From the NCBI GenBank assembly GCA_029865385.1, contig JAOUGX010000034.1, forward strand, positions 1 to 32,394: 32,394 bases of DNA. The letters run 5' to 3'. This DNA comes from Gammaproteobacteria bacterium. Lineage in GTDB: Bacteria > Pseudomonadota > Gammaproteobacteria > Steroidobacterales > Woeseiaceae. Every line of letters starts with the position of its first letter. Position 1 is the first letter of the stretch. Of this stretch, positions 10,066 through 18,747 are shown piece after piece. Both the position numbers and the translations under genes were made by a program. A model generated the notes under the pieces. That model was not told where the DNA came from and did not search any database. It worked only from the letters and a program-made list of their open reading frames with translations.

Positions 10066-10458
10066 TCAGTCTTCCAGCGAATCCAGCAGTTCCTGGTACG
10101 CGTCCGGATCCATGGTGTTGCTCTCGTCCAAGTCGTTCGGCTGCATACGCACGATCCATCCGTCGCCGTAAGGATCGGAATTGATTTTCTCGGGATCGTC
10201 CGCGAGATCGCTGTTCACCTCGAGAACGGTCCCGCCCACCGGCGCGTATACGTCCGATGCCGCCTTGACCGACTCGACGACCGCCATCTCGTCGCCCGCA
10301 TCCAGCTCGGCGCCGACTTCCGGCAACTCGACATACACGAGGTCACCGAGGGCAGCCTGCGCATGGTCGGTGATTCCAATGGTAACGCTGCCATCTTCCT
10401 CCTGGCGCAACCATTCGTGTTCTTCCGTATATAAAAGCTCGCCTGGCAATTCGCTCAT
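10066..10458 (-). CDS. gcvH: Glycine cleavage system H protein
   Basis: A 130-residue lipoyl carrier that shuttles the aminomethyl group between the P, T and L proteins. The lipoylated lysine is Lys65 in [19 protein letters not shown]. The fold is typical: TEEHEWLR near the N-terminus, [19 protein letters not shown] in the middle, and the end segment [11 protein letters not shown]. The length matches E. coli GcvH (129 aa). A GGGGAG sequence sits a few nt before the ATG as ribosome-binding site. It lies 34 bp after gcvT and 31 bp before gcvPA in the riboswitch-controlled operon. Confidence 0.98.
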   Translation of the reverse strand: MSELPGELLYTEEHEWLRQEEDGSVTIGITDHAQAALGDLVYVELPEVGAELDAGDEMAVVESVKAASDVYAPVGGTVLEVNSDLADDPEKINSDPYGDGWIVRMQPNDLDESNTMDPDAYQELLDSLED

Positions 10459-10492
10459 CGTTCCACTCCCCTAAGGTGTTCCAAAAGTGCTC

Positions 10493-11584
10493 TTACAAGT
10501 CAATACAGGATTTACCGTTGCGCACGAACGGCGGTCGAACGACGCGAACGTCGAGCAGTCGCCCCCGGATGTCAACCTGCGCCTTGTCGTAGTCGCCGGC
10601 CGGCACTCTCGCCAACGCAATCGATCGTTCCAGAGTGGGCGAAAAACCGCCACTCGTGATTTCACCCTCGCCATGACCGGCGACAACCACACGCTGATGA
10701 TTTCGCAACACGCCTTTGCCTTCGAGAATCAGGCCGACGAATCGCGGCTTGCTGCTGTCCCCGCGTACGCTTTCCAACGCCGACCTGCCGATGAAATCAC
10801 GATCCGCGGGCTCCCAGGCAACGGTCCAACCGAGTCCTGACACCAGCGGTGAGGTGCTTTCATCCATGTCGTTGCCGTACAGGTTCATTGCCGCTTCGAG
10901 GCGCAGCGTGTCGCGCGCGCCAAGGCCGCAGGGCCGTATGCCGACATCAACGCATTGTCGCCAGAAATCCGCAGCGGCTTCGCCTGGCAACATGATTTCC
11001 CAACCGTCTTCGCCGGTATAGCCAGTCCTGGCAATGAACATCGTGTCCGTCTCCAGCGCACAGAATGGCGACAGGTCGCGTGCCGCCTCGCGCCACTCGA
11101 TTCCGACGAGTGGCACTGCGAGATCGCGGGCTTCCGGACCCTGCATCGCGATCATTGCCAGCTGCGGCCTTTCGTCAACGGCAACGTCAAAGGCATCGGC
11201 CTGCCTGTCGATCCATGCCATGTCCTTGTCACGCGTGGCAGCGTTGACTACAACACGGTAGCGTTGTGGCCCTCTGTAATAGGCGATCAGATCGTCAATG
11301 ACACCACCTTCCGGAGTCAGCATGCAGCTGTAAAGCGCCCTGCCTTCGGTCTTGAGTTTGGCAACGTCGTTGGCCAGGAGTCGTTGCAGGAAGCGTTGAG
11401 CATCCGCACCCGCCACATCGACGACGGTCATGTGCGACACGTCGAACATGCCGGCCTTGCGCCGGACGGCGTGATGTTCTTCGATTTGGGAGCCATAGTG
11501 CAGCGGCATGTCCCAGCCGCCGAAGTCGACGATCTTTGCACCGCCGTCGACGTGACTCTGATAGAGCGGTGTTCGCTTGCCCAC
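10493..11584 (-). CDS. gcvT: Aminomethyltransferase (glycine cleavage T protein)
   Basis: A 363-residue T protein that moves the methylene unit from aminomethyl-lipoyl-GcvH to tetrahydrofolate and releases ammonia. The start MGKRTPLYQSHVDGGAKIV and the family segments FGGWDMPLHYGSQIEEHHAVR, GMFDVSHM, ARTGYTGEDGWEIM and CGLGARDTLRLEAAMNLYG are all present. The length equals E. coli GcvT (364). It is the first gene of the operon and is preceded by the riboswitch and terminator; the terminator T-run ends about 30 nt before the ATG. Confidence 0.98.
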   Translation of the reverse strand: MGKRTPLYQSHVDGGAKIVDFGGWDMPLHYGSQIEEHHAVRRKAGMFDVSHMTVVDVAGADAQRFLQRLLANDVAKLKTEGRALYSCMLTPEGGVIDDLIAYYRGPQRYRVVVNAATRDKDMAWIDRQADAFDVAVDERPQLAMIAMQGPEARDLAVPLVGIEWREAARDLSPFCALETDTMFIARTGYTGEDGWEIMLPGEAAADFWRQCVDVGIRPCGLGARDTLRLEAAMNLYGNDMDESTSPLVSGLGWTVAWEPADRDFIGRSALESVRGDSSKPRFVGLILEGKGVLRNHQRVVVAGHGEGEITSGGFSPTLERSIALARVPAGDYDKAQVDIRGRLLDVRVVRPPFVRNGKSCIDL

Positions 11585-11613
11585 AGTTTTCCCCAGCCGT
11601 ATTTTTCAGGTAC

Positions 11614-11693
11614 AAAAAAAAAGGGCGACTGCCAAATCCCCGTGCCACACCAATGTCGAAAATTGGTGTGGCCGGAGACCTTCGCAGTCGCCC
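11614..11693 (-). terminator. Riboswitch-controlled intrinsic terminator with nested hairpin
   Basis: On the minus strand, GGGCGACTGC (11693-11684) pairs perfectly with GCAGTCGCCC (11632-11623), followed directly by nine T (11622-11614). Inside this 10-bp stem is a second perfect 11-bp hairpin: GCCACACCAAT (11672-11662) with ATTGGTGTGGC (11654-11644) and a 7-nt loop. The stem begins at the base next to the P1 3' strand of aptamer 2, the usual arrangement for a riboswitch expression platform. It is probably relieved by glycine so that the cleavage operon is made (known for most gcvT glycine riboswitches; inferred here). Confidence 0.9.
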
Positions 11694-11860
11694 CTCTGTC
11701 CTGATTACCTGAGAGATCTTACGCCCTACCGGCCGCTTACCCCTTCGGCGGACCGTTGCCGGCCTCTCTCCAGAGCCAATCAGCGTATGCAGTCCGTTTG
11801 CCTGAGCGTTTCCGAGCGAGTTGCGCCTTCGGCGCCCCGTTAGGGGTCTCTTCTGCATAC
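11694..11860 (-). promoter_or_regulatory. Tandem glycine riboswitch (two aptamers) upstream of gcvT
   Basis: Two glycine aptamers lie in tandem on the minus strand. Aptamer 1 (about 11860-11785) has a perfect P1 of GTATGCAG with CTGCATAC, an AGAGACCCC start, the core GCCGAAGGCGCAA, and CTCAGGCAAACGGAC. Aptamer 2 (about 11775-11694) has GGAGAGAGG, the core CCGAAGGGGTAAGC, and TCTCAGGTAATCAGGACAGAG, with P1 CTCTG/CAGAG. These are the conserved elements of the gcvT glycine riboswitch class. The target, gcvT-gcvH-gcvPA-tpx-gcvPB, fits exactly. Linker and leader boundaries are approximate. Confidence 0.95.
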
Positions 11861-11867
11861 CCTGTGG

Positions 11868-11910
11868 ATTGGTGCGCGCATGATAGCCAAGACAGCATGT
11901 GGTTGCCAGC
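11868..11910 (-). promoter_or_regulatory. Probable promoter of the riboswitch leader
   Basis: On the minus strand TATCAT (11885-11880) lies about 20 nt before the first aptamer stem and would place the start near 11873. A weak TGGCAA-like -35 lies 17-18 nt further upstream. It is inferred from position and -10 similarity only. Confidence 0.4.
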
Positions 11911-11959
11911 TGCAAAGAAGGCAGCAACAATGCCTGCCTGACTTTTCCGGAGTGCCGTC

Positions 11960-13714
11960 ATGAGCGTGGTTCGAACTGTTGTTGCAACATTACTGATTCT
12001 TATCGGAAATCTTTCAATCGCGGCGCCCACGGACGAGTTCGCTGTGCTGCTGAAGGATGCCTGGGAGTGGCAGCTCCGGGAAAACCCGGTGATGGCCTCA
12101 TCGCTGGGTGACCGGCGTTACAACGATCGCTGGAGCGATTCGAGCCTGCAAAACATCGAAGCGCAGCAGCAGCAGCAACGTGATTTCATGCGGCGGCTGC
12201 TGGCGATCGATCCAACGCAACTCGATTCCGCCAACCAGCTGAACTACGAACTGTTTCGGCGCGACCTGATGACCGAGATCGAGGGCTTCCAGTTTCGCAA
12301 TTACCTGATGCCCATCAGTCAGCGTGGCGGTGTGCAAACGCTGGATTCCGTAGCCGAAAGGATCCGCCTGACCACGGTCGGCGACGTGGAGGATTGGCTG
12401 AAGCGTATGGCAGCCATCGACCAGGTCATCGCGCAGACCATGGCGTTGCAGGAGGAAGGCAGAAAGAGGGGCTACATGCCGCCAAAAGTGCTGATGGACC
12501 GCGTGCCCGACCAGATCGCTGCACAACTGGTCGAGAACGCCGAGGACAGCCCGTTTTATGGTGCCTTCAAAAACCTGCCGGACAACATTCCGCCGGCAGA
12601 GCAGGAGCGGCTCCGGGCGGCGGCGAAAAAGATCATCGACAGTTCCATCGTGCCTGCGTACCGGGACTTCGCAAGATACTTCAGTGAAACTTACCTGCCG
12701 GCCAGCCGCGCGAGCATCGGCGCATCCGAACTGCCCGACGGCAAGGCCTTTTACGAATATCGAACCAGGGTTTATACGACCACCCCGATGACGCCGGACG
12801 AGATACATCGCCTGGGTCTTTCGGAAGTGAAGCGCATCCGTGGCGAAATGCAGCTGATCATCGACGATCTCGAATTTGCCGGCAGTTTCACCGATTTCCT
12901 CGAATTCCTGCGCAATGATCCGCAGTTCTACTATGAGACGCCGGAGGAACTGTTCGATGCCTACTTGGCGATCTGCAAACGTATCGATCCGGAACTCGTG
13001 AAGCTGTTCGGCGTATTGCCGCGCATGCCTTACGGTCTGCGCCCGATTCCGGACAACATCGCGCCAGACACGACCACTGCGTACTACAACCAGCCGGCGG
13101 CCGATGGCAGTCGCGCCGGTTACTACTACGTGAATCTCTACAAACCGGAAGTACGGCCGAAATACGAGATGGAAGTATTGTCAGTGCATGAAGCGATGCC
13201 TGGCCACCACCTGCAGATTGCGTTGCAGATGGAACTCGGCGACATGCCCGAGTTTCGGCGCTTTTCCGGGTTCACAGCGTTTACGGAAGGTTGGGGGCTT
13301 TACAGCGAAAGCCTCGGATACGACCTCGGCCTCTACAAAGACCCGTACTCGCGTTTCGGCGCGCTCACCTACGAGATGTGGCGCGCCGTCCGACTGGTGG
13401 TCGATACCGGCATGCACTACAAAGGCTGGACCCGGCAACAGGCAATCGACTTCTTCAAGGAAAACGCCGCGAAGACCGAACTCGACATCATCAACGAGAT
13501 CGACCGGTATATCGGCTGGCCGGGGCAGGCTCTGGCTTACAAGATCGGTCAACTGAAAATGCTGGAACTGCGACGCACCGCGGAACAGACGCTCGGCGAT
13601 GCCTTCGATATTCGCGCATTCCACGACGCGCTGCTGGGCGGCGGCGCACTGCCGCTGGAGGTGCTGGAGACCCGCATGCACCGCTGGCTTGCCGGGCAAA
13701 TAACCGTCGATTAA
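11960..13714 (+). CDS. DUF885 family putative metallopeptidase (exported)
   Basis: A 584-residue protein of the DUF885 family. It has a short signal peptide (about 1-21, ending SIAAP), so it is probably periplasmic or a lipid-free exported protein. The family's HExxxGHH motif, HEAMPGHHLQ, is at about residue 410, followed by the FTEGWGLYSE segment whose glutamate is expected as another metal ligand. The family is treated as zinc carboxypeptidase or dipeptidyl peptidase-like, but the substrate is unknown. GGAG is 7 nt before the ATG. The gene is divergent from the glycine riboswitch and ends with a 4-bp tail-to-tail overlap with the ATP-grasp ligase gene. Confidence 0.9.
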   Translation: MSVVRTVVATLLILIGNLSIAAPTDEFAVLLKDAWEWQLRENPVMASSLGDRRYNDRWSDSSLQNIEAQQQQQRDFMRRLLAIDPTQLDSANQLNYELFRRDLMTEIEGFQFRNYLMPISQRGGVQTLDSVAERIRLTTVGDVEDWLKRMAAIDQVIAQTMALQEEGRKRGYMPPKVLMDRVPDQIAAQLVENAEDSPFYGAFKNLPDNIPPAEQERLRAAAKKIIDSSIVPAYRDFARYFSETYLPASRASIGASELPDGKAFYEYRTRVYTTTPMTPDEIHRLGLSEVKRIRGEMQLIIDDLEFAGSFTDFLEFLRNDPQFYYETPEELFDAYLAICKRIDPELVKLFGVLPRMPYGLRPIPDNIAPDTTTAYYNQPAADGSRAGYYYVNLYKPEVRPKYEMEVLSVHEAMPGHHLQIALQMELGDMPEFRRFSGFTAFTEGWGLYSESLGYDLGLYKDPYSRFGALTYEMWRAVRLVVDTGMHYKGWTRQQAIDFFKENAAKTELDIINEIDRYIGWPGQALAYKIGQLKMLELRRTAEQTLGDAFDIRAFHDALLGGGALPLEVLETRMHRWLAGQITVD

Positions 13715-14697
13715 TTAGTGTCGTCGAGCGGCAGGGATTCCTGGCGTTCGGCGGCAAATTCGATTCGCGAAATCCTTGCGCGCTCGACAGGATCGTCGTC
13801 GGCGTTGTAAATCTCGTCGATTCTCCGGGTTCGCCCGGAAATACCAATCCCATTCGCAATCTGTATATTCAGTCCGGGCCTCGCGTTCATCTCGAGAATC
13901 AATGGACCGAGATTTCGGTCGATCACCATGTCGACACCGAGATAGCCCAGTTCCGTCACCTCGAGGCCGCGCGCCGACGATTGCAGAATGAAATCCCACT
14001 GCGGGATCTTCAGACCGGCGATCAATGCCCCGGTGTCCGGGTGTTCATCGACGACGTCGTTGCCGAGCACGCCGGACAAGGTCATCCCGGTGCTCATATC
14101 GATTCCGGCACCGACCGCACCCTGGTGCAGATTCGCTTTTCCGTCAGAGGAACGGGTTGGCAGGCGCACCATCGCCATCACCGGGTATCCGCGATAGACG
14201 ATCACGCGTATATCCGGGACACCCTGGTAACTGACATGTTCGAACAGTGGATCGAACTGCACGCAATACTCGATCAGCGCGACGTCCTTGCCGCCGCTCA
14301 GGCTGTACTGGCCGCTGACGATATTCGAGATATGGTGTTCGAGTTCAGCCGTTGTGATTAGCAATCCGCCCGCGGTCCGGAACGTGTCCTTTTTCCGCTT
14401 GGTGCGACTGACAATGACGATGATTCCGTCGCCGCCGCTGCCCTGCGCCGGCTTGATGACGAAGCTTTCACGGTCCTCGACGATTTCTGCGAACTTCCGC
14501 ACATCGCCCTGGTGATCGATGACACCGTAAAGTTCCGGCACGGCCATGCCAGCCTCGATGGCCAGCTTCTTTGTCAGTACCTTGTCGTCGACGCGAGGAT
14601 AATAATGCCGCGGATTGAGACGCATGATGAAATCGGCGTTGCGCTCGTTCAGGCCGAGCACACCGGCATTCCTCAGGCGTCTGACGGTCTCGAGCAT
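13711..14697 (-). CDS. RimK-like ATP-grasp (alpha-L-glutamate ligase-like) protein
   Basis: A 328-residue ATP-grasp ligase of the alpha-L-glutamate ligase-like group related to RimK. The N-terminus (LRNAGVLGLNERNADFI) and RHYYPRVDDKVLTKKLA are typical of the group. The ATP-grasp core contains FVIKPAQGSGGDGIIVI (about 99-115), GAVGAGIDMSTG, and a metal-binding end segment LILEMNARPGLNIQIANG (about 270-287). It probably forms an amide or peptide bond on an unknown acceptor (inference). It starts 1 nt after the UUP1-like gene, and the two families are usually neighbours. The usual third partner, a retropepsin-like putative zinc protease (RimB-like), is not in this window. Confidence 0.9.
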   Translation of the reverse strand: MLETVRRLRNAGVLGLNERNADFIMRLNPRHYYPRVDDKVLTKKLAIEAGMAVPELYGVIDHQGDVRKFAEIVEDRESFVIKPAQGSGGDGIIVIVSRTKRKKDTFRTAGGLLITTAELEHHISNIVSGQYSLSGGKDVALIEYCVQFDPLFEHVSYQGVPDIRVIVYRGYPVMAMVRLPTRSSDGKANLHQGAVGAGIDMSTGMTLSGVLGNDVVDEHPDTGALIAGLKIPQWDFILQSSARGLEVTELGYLGVDMVIDRNLGPLILEMNARPGLNIQIANGIGISGRTRRIDEIYNADDDPVERARISRIEFAAERQESLPLDDTN

Positions 14698-14698
14698 C

Positions 14699-16219
14699 TC
14701 AGTCCTTTCCTATTGCCTTGAATCGACCGAGTTCGGTGAACCGGTAGCCCGTATAGCGTCCAAGCAGAATGACGCCGGCGAGCACCACAAGCAGCAGTTC
14801 GGGAAAAGCGAAGATCAGGTGCTCCAGCCAGTTCATGCCCATAGCCAGGTAAGCAACGACTGCAACGACGAGGCTGCCGAGACCGGCGCGCATCGCATCT
14901 CCCGGACCGCGTTCTTCCCATACCACGGACATCCGTTCGATAGTCATGGCAATGATGACCATCGGGAACAATGCGACCGACAGCCCCGTCTCCATGCCGA
15001 GTTTGTGCGAGAGAATGCTGATAAGCATCATCAGTATGACGACGACGATCAGCACGGAGGCCAGTCTCGGCACCAGCAACAGCCGCAGCCGTTCGAGCAG
15101 GAAGCGAATGCTCAGGCCCATCGCGACAAGCAGCACGAACAGAATCGTACCCCACAACAATTGCGTCTCGCGGAATGCCAATGCGATCAACACCGGCATG
15201 AACGTGCCGAATGCGTCGATGCCGACAACGTTTCTCATCAACACCATGATCAGGGCACCGATTGGAATCATCAGGATAACGCTGTACACAGCCTGAGTCT
15301 GGATCGGCAGACTGAACAAGGAAAAATCGAACAAGGGCGACTGCTCGAGTTCAGCACGCTTCTCTGCAATCGCCATGGCATCGATATAATTCCTTTGTGC
15401 GGCGAAGCTGACTTCAACGTTGCTGCCACCCTCGACGCGAATCAACGGCTCACTGCCGCGCCACCAGATGAGATAATTGTCCGGCAAGCCCTCCGCGCCG
15501 CTATTCGGATTGAAGTAGCGCCATCGATCGCCGTCGTGAATTTCCAGCCAGGCAACCGGACTTACATTGCGTTGTTGATCCTGCAGTATGATTCCGCGCA
15601 CCATGCGCGCCGGAATGCGCGCGAACGCCAGTACGTCTGTCATCGTCTGCACGAAATCCGACGGAGATTCTGCGGTAGCGAGCAAGAGCTCGATATTCGG
15701 ATCGGGTGACGGACTGTTGACCAACCGCAACAACTCTGCGGTAAAAGTCGCCGGATCGGCGGAATGATCCCGAACCTCGGAGACCAGTACTTCGACCGCC
15801 GTTTTCCGCGGCTCTTCAATCACCGGCGGAATCGGGAACGGAGGCGTCGTATCCGACTGAATGCTGCCTTTGTCTTCGTAAACCACAATTCGATAGAAAA
15901 GAGTCTGTCGGCCGTCCGCTCGCCGCACGGTCCACTGCGCCTCGCGGCCACCGCCTGCGTAGTTGACGCCAAATCCGAAATTTTTCGATACCGAATAATG
16001 ATCCAGCTTGCCGAAGCCCGGCGTCAGGTTGGGAATCTGCAGATTGACCTTGATCGATCCCGGTCCGCTGTCAAATCGAATCGCAGTTTCGATTGTCCAG
16101 GCGGGCGTTTCCTGTTTCGCATACAGAGGAAAACCGAGTACCAGCCACTTGTAGAGAAAGGTTAGCATGCCGATGGCAACAAGAATTGCTGCCAGTATCC
16201 AAACAGTGTTCTTTGTCAT
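14699..16219 (-). CDS. UUP1-family membrane protein: inactive transglutaminase-like domain plus C-terminal membrane helices
   Basis: A 506-residue inner-membrane protein. It has an N-terminal anchor (about 7-30: WILAAILVAIGMLTFLYKW), then a periplasmic transglutaminase-like domain (about 40-260) with TFTAELLRL, TDVLAFARIPARMVRG and WLEIHDGDRWRYFNPNSG. No catalytic Cys is seen where an active transglutaminase would have one. From about 300 onward there are roughly seven hydrophobic helices (AVYSVILMIPIGALIMVLM and so on). This matches the inactive transglutaminase fused to seven TM helices family. AGGG lies about 8 nt before the ATG. It is cotranscribed with the RimK-like ligase (1-nt gap). 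The function is unknown; it may transport or present the ligase product (inference). Confidence 0.88.
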   Translation of the reverse strand: MTKNTVWILAAILVAIGMLTFLYKWLVLGFPLYAKQETPAWTIETAIRFDSGPGSIKVNLQIPNLTPGFGKLDHYSVSKNFGFGVNYAGGGREAQWTVRRADGRQTLFYRIVVYEDKGSIQSDTTPPFPIPPVIEEPRKTAVEVLVSEVRDHSADPATFTAELLRLVNSPSPDPNIELLLATAESPSDFVQTMTDVLAFARIPARMVRGIILQDQQRNVSPVAWLEIHDGDRWRYFNPNSGAEGLPDNYLIWWRGSEPLIRVEGGSNVEVSFAAQRNYIDAMAIAEKRAELEQSPLFDFSLFSLPIQTQAVYSVILMIPIGALIMVLMRNVVGIDAFGTFMPVLIALAFRETQLLWGTILFVLLVAMGLSIRFLLERLRLLLVPRLASVLIVVVILMMLISILSHKLGMETGLSVALFPMVIIAMTIERMSVVWEERGPGDAMRAGLGSLVVAVVAYLAMGMNWLEHLIFAFPELLLVVLAGVILLGRYTGYRFTELGRFKAIGKD

Positions 16220-16304
16220 GTAGACCCTATTTTCTTGTGATTCTTGCTGACGGTCGCAGCAGCGCTCCCCGGGAGACCTGCGGGATTCTACACTGTCCTG
16301 ACTT

Positions 16305-17510
16305 TCAACGGCGCAGGCCGAGCGCTACCTGGATAGCCTGGCGGCGAATCGGGCCGCTTCGATTGAAAAGTCGCATACCGCCGCTGCGCAGGCTGGCCAT
16401 CGGCCGTGTCTCGGCCGCAAATAGGCGGCTGATGCTATCGATGAAACGCAACATCAGCTGATTCGCGCCTTTTCTTGCACGCTCGTAGCGGCGCAGTGCC
16501 GGCAGGTCACCGGGAAATTCGCCGCCAGCCAGTGCGGCTTCGATTTCAGCAACGAGGGCGGCGGCGTCGGCCAGGCCGAGATTCGCTCCCTGTCCGGCGA
16601 GCGGGTGCACGCTGTGCGCCGCGTCGCCCGTCAGCACCAGACCCGGCCGTGCATATTGCTCTGCAAACTGGGCGCGCAACGGAAACGTGGCACGCGGACC
16701 ACCGGGTACCAGCTGGCCAAGCACGGCGTCGCTTGCGTCGGTCAGCATTCGTCCGAGTTCTTCATCCGACGCGACCGCTGCTCGTTCGGCCTCATCCGTC
16801 GATGTCGACCAGACTATCGACACGCGACCGTCGGACAGCGGCAACAGTGCCAACGGGCCACTGCGCAGAAAACGTTGCCAGGCAGTGTAAGCGTGATGTC
16901 TTTTGCAATGCACCTGCGTGACAAGTGCCGATTGCGAGTAGTTCCAGGACCGAACCTTGATCCCTGCAGCATTGCGTACACCCGAATTGCTTCCGTCTGC
17001 CGCAACCAGCAGCTCCGGCCTGAGCGATGGCCGATTGGCCACACTGACCAGGTACCGATCGCCGGCTGCATGAAGATCCAGTATGCGCGTGTTGAATTGT
17101 ACCGACTGTCCGGACTGCGCGAGATTTCGTAACAGTCTGTCCCGGATAAGTGCGTTCTCGACAATGAACCCCAGTTCCGGGACGCCGAGGTCTGCGGCAT
17201 CGAAATGCAGCGTCTCGGGTCCATCGATGTCACCGGTGGCATCCCAGACACGCATTGACTGATAGGGACAGGCGCGCGTGGACAGGATGTCGTCCCAGAC
17301 CCCCGCATCGCTCAGGATTTCGGCCGAACCCGGAGAGATGGCTGACACTCGCAAAGCCGGTTCTTGCGCTACATCGAAATGCGGTTCGGGACCTGCATCG
17401 AGCACGCTGACATTGAATCGCTCCGCATGCGTGCTTTTTGCCAGTAATGCCGCGATGGTCAAGCCGACCATGCCGGCGCCGGCAATGACGATGTCAAAGC
17501 GCTCATTCAT
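16305..17510 (-). CDS. ubiI: UbiH/UbiF-family FAD monooxygenase, probably UbiI (ubiquinone C5 hydroxylase)
   Basis: A 401-residue FAD-dependent aromatic hydroxylase of the UbiH/COQ6 family. The dinucleotide-binding motif is GAGMVGLTIAALLAKS at about 9-24, the DG motif is VAADGSNSGVRNAAG, and the FAD ribityl motif is LTGDAAHSVHPLAGQGANLGLADA at about 290-313. The position directly after ubiH, with ATGA overlap (17507-17510), matches enterobacterial ubiH-ubiI (visC), where UbiI hydroxylates C5 of the ring. Because a Coq7 enzyme in this window covers C6, this gene most likely serves C5 (inference). Family membership is certain; the regiospecificity is not. Confidence 0.85.
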   Translation of the reverse strand: MNERFDIVIAGAGMVGLTIAALLAKSTHAERFNVSVLDAGPEPHFDVAQEPALRVSAISPGSAEILSDAGVWDDILSTRACPYQSMRVWDATGDIDGPETLHFDAADLGVPELGFIVENALIRDRLLRNLAQSGQSVQFNTRILDLHAAGDRYLVSVANRPSLRPELLVAADGSNSGVRNAAGIKVRSWNYSQSALVTQVHCKRHHAYTAWQRFLRSGPLALLPLSDGRVSIVWSTSTDEAERAAVASDEELGRMLTDASDAVLGQLVPGGPRATFPLRAQFAEQYARPGLVLTGDAAHSVHPLAGQGANLGLADAAALVAEIEAALAGGEFPGDLPALRRYERARKGANQLMLRFIDSISRLFAAETRPMASLRSGGMRLFNRSGPIRRQAIQVALGLRR

Positions 17511-18736
17511 TTCAGCGGCACGCCGCGCGACAGACGAGGCAAACGTCCCGCAAGTCCCATGGTATGCCGGGCAAACAGGGATCGGACGCCGGGAACCAGG
17601 TCGAACCCGAGCATGCCGATGTTGCGTAACAGCCGAAGTGACCTGCGCTCGTCACCGAACAGCCGCACCAGTCCGTCGGTAAATCGGACGAGTTTTCGTT
17701 GATCGTCACGGCGCCACGCGGCATAGGCCTCGAGTATTTCCATCGCGCCAGGATCAAAATTCTCACGCCGCGCATCCAGCAGGCAGTCGCACAGCGCCGC
17801 AATATCGCGCATGCCCAGGTTGAATCCCTGTGCTGCCACAGGATGCAGGCCGTGCGCCGCATTGCCGACCAGCACACCGCGCCCTGAATGCAGACCATTG
17901 GCCCGGGTCAGTGCCAGTGGATACGCTGCACGTTGACCGACTCGTGAGAATGCCCCGAGACGCTGGCCGAATGCGTCCTGCAATGCATTCGTGAAAGACC
18001 TGTCGTCGAGCTGTAAAACCGACTTTGCCCGGCCCGGTGGCAGAATCCATACGAACGCTGCCCTGTTGTCCGCGATTGGCAGCAATGCAAGCGGTCCTTC
18101 GTGCGTAAATCGTTCGAATGCGCGATGGTCGGGATCTTTCTCCGGCAGCACATTGCCGATGACCGCAACCTGCTCGTAGTCGACCTTACTGGCGCTGATG
18201 CCCAGCATCTCGCGCACAGTCGACCCTGCGCCATCGGCAGCAACAAGCAGGCGGCAACGGAGTCTTTTGCTGCCGGCCGAGGATTCCAGCGTGGCGATGA
18301 CAGATTCATCAGCCTGCTCTAAAGAGGAGATCCTGGCAGGGCAATGCAGGTCTACCCGGTCTTGTCGAGACAGCGCGTCCTGAAGAACGCTGCCAAGGAC
18401 GCGATTGATAACTACATATCCAAGTGCTTCGACACGTTGTTCTGCCGCATCAATATGCGAAAAGCCGAAACGACCTTTCTCCGACACGTGAATGCTGCGA
18501 ATTGGCGTGGATGCGGCGACGATCTGCGGCCACAAACCGATCGCCTCGAAGGTGCGTTGAGTGCTCCTGGAGAGCGCGGTGGACCGCTCATCGAAACTGG
18601 GTTGCTGTTGCTCGGTGCGCGCGACTGCCTCAACGACGGCGACTTTCAGCCCGAGCGGATCGAGCGCAATTGCCAGACTCATTCCGATCATGCCGCCGCC
18701 GGCAATGACGAGGTCGTAGTCCAATCGCTGTGCCAT
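17507..18736 (-). CDS. ubiH: 2-octaprenyl-6-methoxyphenol hydroxylase (ubiquinone C1 hydroxylase)
   Basis: A 409-residue FAD monooxygenase of ubiquinone biosynthesis. The Rossmann motif AGGGMIGMSLAIAL is at about 12-25, the DG motif VAADGAGSTVREMLG at about 184-198, and the C-terminal FAD motif is GNAAHGLHPVAAQGFNLGMRD. The Asn in GNAAH rather than GDAAH is the form seen in UbiH. It starts 11 bp after pepP and overlaps ubiI by 4 bp (ATGA), the same gene order as in E. coli. It probably acts at the inner membrane in the Ubi protein complex (known for the family). Confidence 0.92.
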   Translation of the reverse strand: MAQRLDYDLVIAGGGMIGMSLAIALDPLGLKVAVVEAVARTEQQQPSFDERSTALSRSTQRTFEAIGLWPQIVAASTPIRSIHVSEKGRFGFSHIDAAEQRVEALGYVVINRVLGSVLQDALSRQDRVDLHCPARISSLEQADESVIATLESSAGSKRLRCRLLVAADGAGSTVREMLGISASKVDYEQVAVIGNVLPEKDPDHRAFERFTHEGPLALLPIADNRAAFVWILPPGRAKSVLQLDDRSFTNALQDAFGQRLGAFSRVGQRAAYPLALTRANGLHSGRGVLVGNAAHGLHPVAAQGFNLGMRDIAALCDCLLDARRENFDPGAMEILEAYAAWRRDDQRKLVRFTDGLVRLFGDERRSLRLLRNIGMLGFDLVPGVRSLFARHTMGLAGRLPRLSRGVPLK

Positions 18737-18747
18737 TGTGGAAAACC

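Noticed and set aside
9075-10184. 369-codon open frame on the plus strand
   Set aside because: Antisense to gcvPA and gcvH, both unmistakable.
13291-14361. 356-codon open frame on the plus strand
   Set aside because: Overlaps the DUF885 gene out of frame and the ATP-grasp gene antisense; no protein-like composition.
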